From assembly GCA_035048495.1 (NCBI GenBank), contig CM068551.1:14572248-14636247 (forward strand): 64,000 nt of DNA, read 5' to 3'. The translations under genes and the position numbers were made by a program. Positions 40,992-52,900 of this stretch are shown here, piece after piece. Under the pieces are notes generated by a model. The model saw only the letters and a list, made by a program, of their open reading frames with translations, was not told the origin of the DNA and searched no databases. The stretch comes from Euptelea pleiosperma. Lineage: Eukaryota > Streptophyta > Magnoliopsida > Ranunculales > Eupteleaceae. Position 1 is the first letter of the stretch; the number at the start of each line of letters is the position of its first letter.

Positions 40992-43900
40992 CGAGATTTA
41001 GAGAAGTGGTTTAGAATTAGAGAGAAAATGCTAGAGATAGAGAGAGAGAAGGTTTGTAGATGAGAATGGTGCACCGTGGTGCAATGGATGTACGATGGTA
41101 CTAACCTTGTGCAATGGACAAGTGGTGTAGCTGCGAGCTACAAGACAACTTGCTGGAGTGGTTGTAGGGATCGTAACGATCTAACCTGACCTGAGGTGAT
41201 CAGCCTAAGGCGTAAAGATTGGGGTGTGCAACTCGTGGGATGCAAAAGAGAGGTGCTGGGTCGTATGGCTAGAAGATGAAGGCAACTGGCTTGTGGGTGG
41301 TTGCACGGCTTGTGGTATGAGCAGGTGGTGTGCACGGTGTGGCAGGTGCAAGAGATCACCAAAGAGAAGGTGAAAGAGGACAATGGAGATGGTGTTTTGT
41401 TGGTGTTGTGAAGGAAAGTTGCAGGTGGTGGTGCTATGGAGGTACAGTTCGGCTGGTGTTGCAGGTTGAAGATGGAAGGTAGCTGGTTTGCAGGTGAAGG
41501 TAAGAGTCAGAGAAGATGGTGGTGGTTCTGGTGTTGAAGGTGGTTTCAGGTGATGCCGTGAGTAGGGGGTTTGGATTATGCGAGGTGGCTGCAAGGAGAG
41601 GGCAGCAGTGAAGTGGAGGTTCGAGATGCATAATCGGAATATTATCGTGAAGGAGATGAGAAGGAGGCAACGGCTTGGACAGGAGGGATGAAGGTTGTTG
41701 GCCGGCCTGAGATGGAAGTTCCAGACCGTCCAATGTTAATGTTGAAGGCCGTGTGAGCAGCGACAATGGTGAAACGTGGAGAAGGAGCCGATGTATAGAG
41801 GAGAACGGAGATGTGTGGAGATGGTGGTCGGTGATGGTGACTTGCTGGCCGATTGCAACAGCCAAAAGAGGTCCAGTCGGTTGTAATGAGTTGTAGGTGG
41901 CGGTTTTGAGAGAGAGATGTGTTGAGAGAGAGAAGATAATAGAGGATGAGAGAAGAGGGGGGAGGGAATCGAATAGAAATGCGGGAGAGAGTTGGTTTTT
42001 ATGGGGATGATAAGAGATTTGGTTTTTTTTAGGGAATTGTGGAGAGGTCCACGGTTTTAGAAACCGTTGGAGGGAGAGTAAATTGAAAGGGACAGATTTT
42101 GGGAGTTATTTTAGGAGAGGATTTGGGGAGTTGAAGTGGGAGAGAGAGATGGGGAGAATCTTCTCCCAGAGGAGGCCGTGGGCCATCGTCAAGTGAGACC
42201 GTTGGGTCCCTAATTGAAGGATAGGGCATGGGAATCAACGGTTAAAGAGAGGATGTGGGTATCAATGGCTACGGAGAGGTGAGAGAGAAATGGGAAGAAA
42301 TTTTAGGGTTAAGATGTGAAGGGGTGATAGCCGTACTTGGCCTGTATCTTGATGGTATAGTTTGTTGGCTCTTTAAGCTTTGATAGTGGGTTTTGTGGTT
42401 GATCGCGGGCTTCTAGTCCATGAGAATCGTCCGATCGGGGTTCCTACGACAGTAAAAATGCGTAATGAGAGTTTATCAAAACGACTTTGTATCTGGACTT
42501 CTGGAAATGTGTTTAATTCATGCAAATATAGCATTTTGTCCAGAAAAGTGTGTTCTACGCAATGGAGGAAACTCTTACGTAGAAACGTTTATCAAAATGA
42601 AAGTTTTACGAAGGAGAGTGCGATAATGTTTAAAGGATAATAGTGAAAATAATGCACTTTTAAGTCAATATGATACTATGTGATGGATTTTTTTTTTTGG
42701 AATCGATAACTATGTGATAGATTCATAACCTATCGACATAAGCATTTGTATAAGAAATTGTGTTGTAATATGTATTACAATTCTATGAATTTAAAGCATA
42801 ATAGCAATATAGCATTATATGAGACAACAATCATGTAATTTGGTGCTTTTAACATACTCGTAGTTGATGATACTTTTTTAGAGACTTGTCAAAAAAAAAA
42901 CTGAAACTTTTTTAGAGCTTCGACTCGATCAAATAACAATACCAGAGGAACGGTGACCAACAATTAGTAGCTAACCAAGTTACATTTCTTTGGGGTCTAT
43001 TATAGTGTTTTGTGATTTTGGCATGACTGATATATACATATCATATCATCATCTACTCCTTATTCCAAATGTTTGGAGTTGGCAACATGAATCCTATTTC
43101 ACCATTCGACTCTGTTTAAAACTATATCTTCTGCTAAAGCACAAGTCTTCACATCTTTTCTTACTACCTCCATTCATGTCATTTTTGGTTTTCCTTTATC
43201 CTTTTTAAGGCCTTCAACTTGCACCAAAGCACTACTCCTAGTGCCATTGTTGGTCTTCGTTGCACATGCTCAAACCATCTCAATCGATTTTCTCTTATTT
43301 TATCTTCTGTTGGGGCTTTTCCTAGGTTTCGTCAAATATGCTCATTTCTAGTTGTCTTAGTTTTTCCACTCATCCATCTCAACATCCTCATCTTTGCTAC
43401 ACTCATTTTATGAACATGTCGTTTCTTAATTGCTCAACATTCAACTCCATAAAGCATAGCTAGTCTCACTACTGTCCTATAAATAACTTGATAGGTACCC
43501 AACGATCACATAATATCCCAAAAGAGCGTCTCTACTTTATCCATCCAGCAGTAATTTTATGGCTCACATCATCACCGATCTCCATCCTTGTGAATAATCA
43601 AACCTAGATAACTAAATTTGTTGCTTTGGGATTTTGTTGCCCACCAATCATAACTAGTGTCTCATCCCTACTAGAGTATTTACACTAAAGTTACACTACA
43701 TCCACATGAATTTAGTCTTGGTCTTATCTTAAAACCCTTAGTTCTTAAAGTTTTCCTCTATAGTTCTAATTTTGCATTAACACTTTCCCTAGTCTCATCA
43801 ATCAACACTACATCATCTACAAATAGCATACATCAAGGGACCTCTCCTTGAATATGTGCAATTAATCCATCGATAACTAGTGCAAAAACTTGTGGACTTA

Positions 43901-46900
43901 GGCCGATCAGCGGCACAAACCCATTGTAACTAGGAACTCACTTGTCTCACCATAGACTGCTCCTGAATACATGTTTTTAATAATATCAATATTATCAGTC
44001 GAGATTCATTTTTTCTCTAATACCCACCAAATTAACTCCCTAGGAAACCAATTATATGCTTTTTCTAAGTCGATAAATATCATGTGTAGGTTCTTCCTCT
44101 TTTCTCAAAAGTTTTTCACTAATTGTCTAAGTATGAAAATAGCCTCGATCATTGGCTTCCTTGGTATGAAACCAAACTGGTTTTCTAAAAAAAATATTTT
44201 TTGTCGTAATCTTTTTTCTCTTACTCCCAAAGTTTCATAGTGTGATTATAAGTATCTCATGATAGTGCAATTTTACATTTTCCTTATTTTTGTAGATGGA
44301 TACCATGCGACTTCTCCACTCATCTGACATTTGCTTAAGTCTCCAAAATTTTATTGAACAATCTAATTAACCAACATAATCTAGTTTCTCTCATCTAGCT
44401 CCAAATCTCTATTAGAATACCATAAGAGCCTAGAGCCTTTCCTATCCTTATCTTACCTAGAGCTTCTTTCACTTCTACAACTAATCCTAACGAGAGTTCT
44501 TATGCTCTTTGGTCTCTCTAGGAGTATCATGACTAGCTTCTCATTCCAGTTCTAAACTCACTCTTAATGCATCTAACTTGATCAATGTCTCTAGTTTTTC
44601 TCTTTCTCATTTTTGTACGTTTATAGATGTCCTCACCCTCTTGTCTCCACCTTATTGTACAAGCTCTCATATGCCTTATGTTTAACTTCACTTACTACAC
44701 TCTTTGCCTCTTTTTTAGATTTTTATATTTTTCTCTATTTCCCTCGTTCTTCTTTGTTCCTTCTTCTTGTAACATGATTGTGGGGGCAAAATATCAAATC
44801 TTATCCCACACAATCTTCGAGGTTAAGATGACTCGTATCTCAAGGTAGATCAATTTGATTGAATGAATCTAGAGCTTCAGGACGTGGATTCCTCTTTGCT
44901 GCGGATGATAGGATAATCTCTCTCAGGGTGATGGTGGTGTACCTATTGACAACACTCCGACACTCAAGTCAACGAATGTTCAGTTCCCACAAGAAAACAC
45001 GCAGAACTTAAGATAAACGAGGTAAAAGAGTATAGATTCTGGATTGGGAGATCAAGATCCCTTCTCTAGTTCTGGAAGTAGTATATTTATAGCTTGTGAA
45101 TGATTTGACTCATTCCCCACTTGTTCACTTCTCGTAGGTCAGATCCAATCTCGGAAGTGTTTGTTTGATACAACCTCTTCCAGTTGGATCTAAACTTCAT
45201 TCAGTTAGATCTAGAATAGCTTATGTGGCAGCTTACGTGGCAGATATTTGAATGAAAAAGTGGTGGGAATTATAGTATTGATTAGATCTGTTGCCAAGTG
45301 GCACTCCTTGTATAGATGCTAACATGTAATTAGTCTATTGGTTTAAGATACTTATCTGTTTGTGGAGTTTGATGTCGTTACTTGTCGGGAAAGGAAGAAA
45401 GCTTCATCCGTTAAGTGTAATTCCGAAGAACTTGTCGGAAAGGGTCGAACGCCTTGACCGTCAAGTATATAATGAAGAACTTGTCGGGAAGGGTTGGATG
45501 TCTTACCCGTTAAGTATTATAGCGAACGCCTTGACCGTCAAGTATATAATGAAGAACTTGTCGGGTAGGGTTGAATGCCATGACCGCCAAGTATAATGTA
45601 GAACTTGCCGGGAAAGGTTGAATGCCAAGACCGCAAAGTATAATGAAGAACTTGCCAGAAGGGTTGATTACCATGACCGCCAAGCGTAATGTAGTACTTG
45701 CCGGAAATGGTTGAATGCCATGACCGCCAAGTATAATGAAGAACTTGCCGGGTAGGGGATTGAATGCCATGACCGCCAAGTATAATGTAGAACTTGCCGG
45801 GAAGGGTTGAATTCCTTGACCGCCAAGTATGATATAGAACTTACCGGAAAAAGTTGAATATCTTAACCGCCAATTATGATATAGAATTTGTCTGGAAATG
45901 TTGAATACCTTAATGGCCAATTATAATGCATAACTTGTCGGGAAGGTTTGGAATGCCTTGACCGTCAAGTATAATAGTGATAGATTTGTCGGGAAGGATT
46001 GAATGCTTTGCCGACAAATTTATTGTTGAACTTCAATGCACTTCGTTACTTACTTATCCCGAGACGTATCTTCCTCGGACGTCTCATCGGACACATGGCC
46101 TCCTCTAATGTGTTTGACGTGCGACTGGAAAAGTTGATAGCTGTCTTTGATGAATCTCTTCGGCGCATTTATTCATGCAGGCCTCAAGAGGCCAGGTGTC
46201 CATATTTCGTATTTCACACGTGCGACACCAGTGACACGAGTATTCATCTTACAAGCCGGAAAATATGGTACCCACAATGACCTTTCTCTTTAATTGCTTT
46301 CTGGACTTATGCACTCCACCAAGTTTCTTTTCGTCAGTGACTTTTCCTTTTAGATTCTCCGAAAACTTCTTTTGCCACTCTTTTGATACAAGTAGTCATT
46401 TCATCCCACACCATCGTAGTGTCTACATCTAAACTCCATTTTCACTCTTCCATCAATTTATATCTAAGTGACACTACTTTATCTCCTTTTAGGTTCCACC
46501 ATCTAATTTTCGGGTACATTTGACTTGCAATACTACTAGCCCATGTTGCATAGTCAAATATTCTCTTGGGATAACCTTACAATCTTTTTGCATATCGCAC
46601 CTCCCCTCCTTCTAAGAAGAAAAAAGTCTATATGACTTTTGTTTGATCCACTCTTAAAAAGTTACTACATGATTATCTCATTTCTTAAAGTCCATATTTG
46701 GTACTATTATATCGTATGCTATGGCAAACTAAATAATTGTAACCCTTATCTCATTTTTTTCTCCATACTCTTGTTCTCCGTATATGCTCTCATATCCTCT
46801 CTCCATCAGGACTTCTTTGTCCTAAATTATCTTATCCATGATTTCCAAGAATTGTCTCATCTATTCCTACTTGGGGTGCATAAGCACTAATAATGTGAAC

Positions 46901-49900
46901 TATCTCTACTCCTAAGACTAACTTAAGTGACACCAGCTTATCGCTTACCTTATCAACACTCGCAACACTATCGATCATTGTATAACTATGAGTTTTGAGC
47001 AGTGTTTCCATTGTATATATCTGGATTGACGTGTAAAATGTTCTCATGATTTGTAAGTGTTTGTACGAAATCTTGTCATTATACTATGGGGCAAGAAAAT
47101 AAATTCCGCAAAATTATGGAAATATTTCGCGAAATATTTCCATTTTCTAGGTTACTGAAAGGAAATAATACATACATGGAAAGAATGTTAAATTTCAAAG
47201 AAATATTTCCATTCATGTTGAAATATATTGCGTGAATAGTAAATTGCGATCAATTAACTGTGTAAATATGTATTATTTTGGTCTAAATGTTTCGATATAT
47301 ATGGAAACATTTCAATAGAAGGTAGGAAACATCTCATTTGACCTCAAAACCGCCACAAATCCCATATTTGATCCATTTAACCTCTTTCCATATATATATA
47401 TATCTTGGTTCATAGATTGATCATGAGGACAAATCGAATCCCGTTTTAGAGTTTTTTCAAATTCAAAATATACGTAAATATAAAATTTCGAATCCCGTAA
47501 GTATTGATACCTTAGTACCCACATGAGGTAGAGGGTCTCAATGAGGGTTTTTTTTTTTTTAATGTAAAAAAAGAATATAAAGCATAAGAAAAAAAATTTT
47601 GAAGGCCAAAAATCAACGTGCAATTTCAAATATGAGCATTTTACATAATCGAACATCATACATTCATTCTTATGTTCTATTTCCTGGCTGTTATATATCC
47701 ATTCTCTGGCTTGTAGTTCACATTATGTCCTATTATCTCACAATTCATTACCACCTGTTGAAAAATTTAGGATGTTCAACGATTGGCGAAGAAGGCTGCA
47801 GAAACGGTTGTTTTGGTCATTGATGAGGAAGGCATTGAGTCATTGATCTCAGAGCTTCTTAAAGGTGTCAGTGATAACCAGGTATGCTTGCACTGGGTGT
47901 CTCTTCATTGTATAAGGCATTGAGTCTTTGTTGTTTCTTTTTATCCTTCTTTTTAAACACACTGCTTTTGTGATATATTTCTTTCAGGCTTTAATCAGAA
48001 GAGGTTCTTCCTATCTAATAGGATACTTCTTCGAAAACAGCAAATTATATTTGGTGGATGAAGCCCCAAATATGATCTCTACCTTGATTATTTTGCTAAG
48101 TGATTCAGATCCAGCTACTGTTGCGGTAAATCCAATGAGTAAATCGGATTTGCAGTTGCCTCTTCATACTGTATTTGAAACTTTTCTTCTATTAAACAGG
48201 TTGCTTGGGAAGCCTTATCAAGGGTTATTGGCTCAGTTCCCAAGGAAGTACTTTCATCATATATAAAATTAGTACGTGATGCTGTATCTACATCCCGAGA
48301 TAAGGAGCGTAGAAAAAGAAAGGTACATCATTTCCAATTTTGCAGTTTAAAATGGTTATGTTCTATTAATTATGATGTTGCGAAAGAATTAGTTATGGTT
48401 GTACTTTTAATCACACTGCTGTGGTCTTTTTTGTTGTGGAAGCTCAATTTTTTTGTGGACCAAAATATTTGCTTTACTGCCATTGCAGGGAGGACCAGTT
48501 CTTATACCTGGGTTCTGCCTTCCGAAAGCTCTTCAGCCATTGCTGCCAGTCTTTCTCCAGGTATTCCTAAAATATTCAGTATTGCAAGTTCTAACATCAA
48601 TTTTTTAGGATGTAAGGTACAAATATGTTATCTTGGGAGTCGTACAAACCCCCAATGGAATCTTCCTAAAGTATTCTTGTACTTCTTTTATATGCATCCA
48701 TCTATAAATTCCACAATTAGCTAGATTAAGGCTATTCAAGTGCTATAGGACGCCAAGTGTAGGAAGTAGTCAGAAAGGGTGCAGATTCAAATTTATAATC
48801 ATTGACATCCCTATTTATGGTCACTAAGTCACCCGATACATTGACAGTGCTATTTATAATCATTGAATTAAGCTGATTGTTGGTTAAATTGGTCGTCCTA
48901 CATGGGGTCCATGTTGACATCGTAGATTTATGGTTTTACTTGTGAATCAAAGACGATGTTTGAAATTGTATATCTACATTTGAGATTTCCAATCTGGGCT
49001 AGATATTGGAAGTGTAACCTAGATCTATGATTTGGTTCAGATTGTAGATCAAAGATAAAGGCATTTGAAATTGTACGTGTATGATTAAGGCTTAATATCA
49101 TCAAGTTGGGTTGAATATGGCTAGATCTAACCAAGATCTACTGTTTGGATCATAGCATCGCTTTAAAGATCATGTTATTTAAGAATTAGACACAGTTTAA
49201 TGTAATGTATCTTAACAAATCTTAGCGTGTCTTAGTGTTTCTTAGGATTAAATTATAGTTCTTTCAAGTATATTCAGTTGTAAAGGTTGTTTAATTACTT
49301 TTAACGTCATATTTTTTGCCATATAAGCATTAGCCAAAGTTTAGTCTAATGTATCCCTATATACCTTAGAACAAAAACGTGTGATTCTTTTTAGCATGTA
49401 ACTGCAGATGTAGTATCGTTGCATTAGACATCATATTTATTTAACATTAAAATAGTTTATTGTTGTAGCAGAAAATCTTCATTTTTTAGGAACCGATTCC
49501 AATGGATTAAAACTTGGTCTGTAGATATGAGAACGGAACATCCTTTAAGGCTTACTTGGTTCCTTTAAACTCAATGAAGTGGAAGTTAGATGCTTGTTAA
49601 AAAAAGGCCTAAACGGCAAAGGATCTTTGGATATAATGTCTCATGTCCCTTGATAGTGTAGGATGATTCGGCATAGTTGGATGCTCTTCTTATGCGTATA
49701 TTATCTTTTGTATTTGATTAATGTGATGGTGTTCACTTAGGGAAATTAGGTGTTAATTAGAAGTTAGGAAATTTCTAATGAGTTCTCAGTTGAATACTTG
49801 AATTAGGATTAGGAAAATTGTTTTACAAGTCCCCTTAGGAGTTGTAACTTGTTAGAGGTCTATTAAGGGGGGAAAGGGTTATGAATAATGACAGGAATAA

Positions 49901-52900
49901 TATTTTTCTGACGTATAAAAAGGTTTTTTTTTTTTTTTTTGCATTGATTGTTTGTTAGTTTGGTTTATTTTAGTAAAAAGTCTTCTACTTTGGGCAACCC
50001 TTAGTGTGAATGTTTGCAACAGTTTTCTTCTTGATGTTCTTGATTATCAAAGTGCAATTTATTGTGGGTTGGTCACTGGGCGGTTGACTATGATTAGCTA
50101 ATTCAAGGTGTGGGCTTGACCTCTGTCATTTTACCAATAAGTTTTTGTTCTAAATTAGCACAGCAGGAATATTGATACCTGGTAGCAGAGCAGCCATCAA
50201 GTGTAATACATAAAACTCAACATGGCAAATAATGTTCTTAAAACCATGGAAGGAAAATGTGGTCCGTTGGAATGTTGATGTGTCAGGTTCCTTACAAATG
50301 CAGCAATACCACTTTCCCAGGGGTTTTCTTAATCAGTTTCCGCAATCATAACAACATTGTACAAAAGATGTACTGCTCTTTTGTGAAAATTTCGAGAACC
50401 TGTGAAACACTATATCTTCTTTACTCAAAACAAACTTAAATATATGTGACTCAATTAGGTGTAAAAGGACATATTCCTAGAGTTTCGAAAATGCAAATAT
50501 TCATGATGCTTCTGTAAACAGCCATGTCACAGGGCACAGTCTTTGAGTAATTCATTAATTTTACATTTTTTTTATAATGTAATTTCTTCTTGGATAGTGT
50601 TGAAACATAAATGGTGTATCCATATGTTGTGAACTTGATAGTGTCAGAACTTTGGTCTAACTGTTTCTAGTTTTAAAATCTCTTCTTTAGTTAACAATGA
50701 AAATACATCAGTGATGCACATATGTGACGGCATTTAGGAGTTTATACTACGTAGCTAGCGAGATTCTAGTTCATTGGATTTTGTCTGTTCTGTACCATGA
50801 CTTGGATGTGTTATTCTGTTCTGGAACACAATTTTAACTTAGGTGTTAGTGCTTTTGGAATTTAGTCCTGATTTATTAGGTCCACTCCTGCATTAGATCC
50901 AGCTCCAAGTCTCTTGCCAGCATTTTTTACCCTATATTTGCCTCGAATAGTCTACACATGGTGTTCCTCAGTTTTATAACCTCATGCAAGTTTTGTGCTT
51001 TCTTGTTTTCTACAAAAATCATCAGCTCTATTTGTACGGGCTTTTCTTCACCGGAATCATAGAAAATTGAATAGTCAGTTACACTGCAAATTGTTGTCTA
51101 CAAGTGACTTCTTTGTTCTTGTAAGCATGACCGAGGAAACAATTATTAGACAATATTCTCTGATTGCCTTCTAGGCATCCAGGAGAAGATCTAATAGTTT
51201 TTGCACCTTAAATACATCTGTTTGTTGACTGTAGAATTTTTTTTGCACGTGGTGGCTTCTAGACGCTATTTCTTGCAATGATGTGGTTTCAAGTTTCTTG
51301 TATGATACCCCTATTCTACCTCCAGGGTCTAATAAGTGGCTCAGCAGAAGTAAGAGAGCAAGCAGCACAGGGTTTGGGGGAGTTGATCGAAGTGACTAGT
51401 GAGCAAGCGCTGAAGCAGTTTGTTGTTCCCATAACAGGGTATGTACCATTAATAAATTTAGTATATATGAATGGCACTTTGATTTCTATTAAAGTGAAGG
51501 ATCTTGACAATGGAGAATATCCTCCAGTCCTATATTTTCATTGTTTCTTACAAGCATACTCGCTGACATGCTTGTGATTATCATTAATTCTTTTTTTATT
51601 TTTTATTTTGATGGTATGACGGATTAAGTAACAAAGAGTACGAAAAATTAAAAAACAATTTCCTGTCGTGGCCCTTTGGAAATACACAATGGGTTTCATC
51701 ATGTTATGATTGAATAAAATCATAACTGAAAGTGATTTGCATCCTAGATCTGAATCCTTCCAGAGAAAAAAAGTACAAGCTTTTTGTAAACTTTTTGATT
51801 CACGGTATGAATCTTATGATTATATTGAATCTTCTGATTAAAGGTAAAATTGATGGGTGAAGTTTGAGGTTATGATCCTCATGTTCATTTGTATTTTGTT
51901 TCTATTGGATGCAATATTGAAACCTTGTATTCCCCAAGTAACATCTCTCTCCCAAGGTTTATGCACATGTCAGCGAAAATATTTGCCATGGAAAGGATTT
52001 AAAATCTGTTTTTCCCTGCACATTTACATACCATCAAAAGATTGTTTCAGTTGTTTCTATACTTCACCAACTTATAGGTGTTTCTGTTGACTTGGTTTGA
52101 ACATAATACACCTTCTGGGTTCTAGGTGTTTTGTTATAGCTGAAAATTGGTATGCTTTAAACCTATGATTCTCTAGGATTGAGTATGGCAGATGGGATTC
52201 TCTTTGTGTCTCTTTGAATAAGTGACCCAGAACCCTTTCTCTCCCTTCTCTGTGTTTAAAACCCAAAAGAAATCTCAACACCCATTGTGACAGATCCCAG
52301 AAGCGAAACTTTCCTGCTGTCCAAGTCTTCATATCACTGAAAAAAAAAACTTAAAAAAAATTTACTTTCCAAGTATCGATATCTGAAGCAAGGAAAATAG
52401 ACTTCACTGAGGGTTTGGGCAGATTTTCAGTGTAGAAACCTCGACCCCTTTCAGTGTGGAAAATAGACTTCACTTTAATCATAATGATGACTCATCCCGG
52501 GAATTTGGCATCTGACCTATTTTACATCTGTTTCATTGATTTGGTTCTAAGAAACCATTCAAATGATACGGTTTAGGTAGTTTGAGAAGGGACTAGACAC
52601 ATTTTGGGGTGCCAACTCTATTGGGTAGCTCTTAAATGGTGTTGACCAAAAGCGATAGGTATTCGGAGGATCGGGGATGAACGAAGTTGGCATCACATCT
52701 TACTTATGTAAGAAGGATATGGACACTTGTGCCAGTGTCCGAAAGTGATACGAAGTGTCGGTCACACTGGCCCTCATAAACCCAATACGCCAACAGGTCC
52801 GTACAGTTTTATCCCATATGTTGAGAGCTATATTTTTTAATATACTTTAGTGCAGTTCAACTACACAAGTATAGAAGAATGTATTTGGATAAGCTGATAT

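Noticed and set aside
41205..41865. Two long minus-strand ORFs (129 and 143 codons) as a host gene
   Set aside because: They overlap each other in different frames, are biased by the purine-rich plus strand toward Pro/Ser/Thr/His/Leu, and show no domain or splice structure.
45381..46030. CRISPR-like array of regularly spaced repeats
   Set aside because: Units are head-to-tail with no unique spacers, the units drift in sequence, and the DNA is plant nuclear. It is a minisatellite.
44779..46276. CACTA or Harbinger DNA transposon
   Set aside because: A 3-bp tca duplication is possible with shifted ends, but TG...CA ends with a 5-bp near-match and LTR-like content fit a solo LTR better. No transposase or CACTA end was seen.
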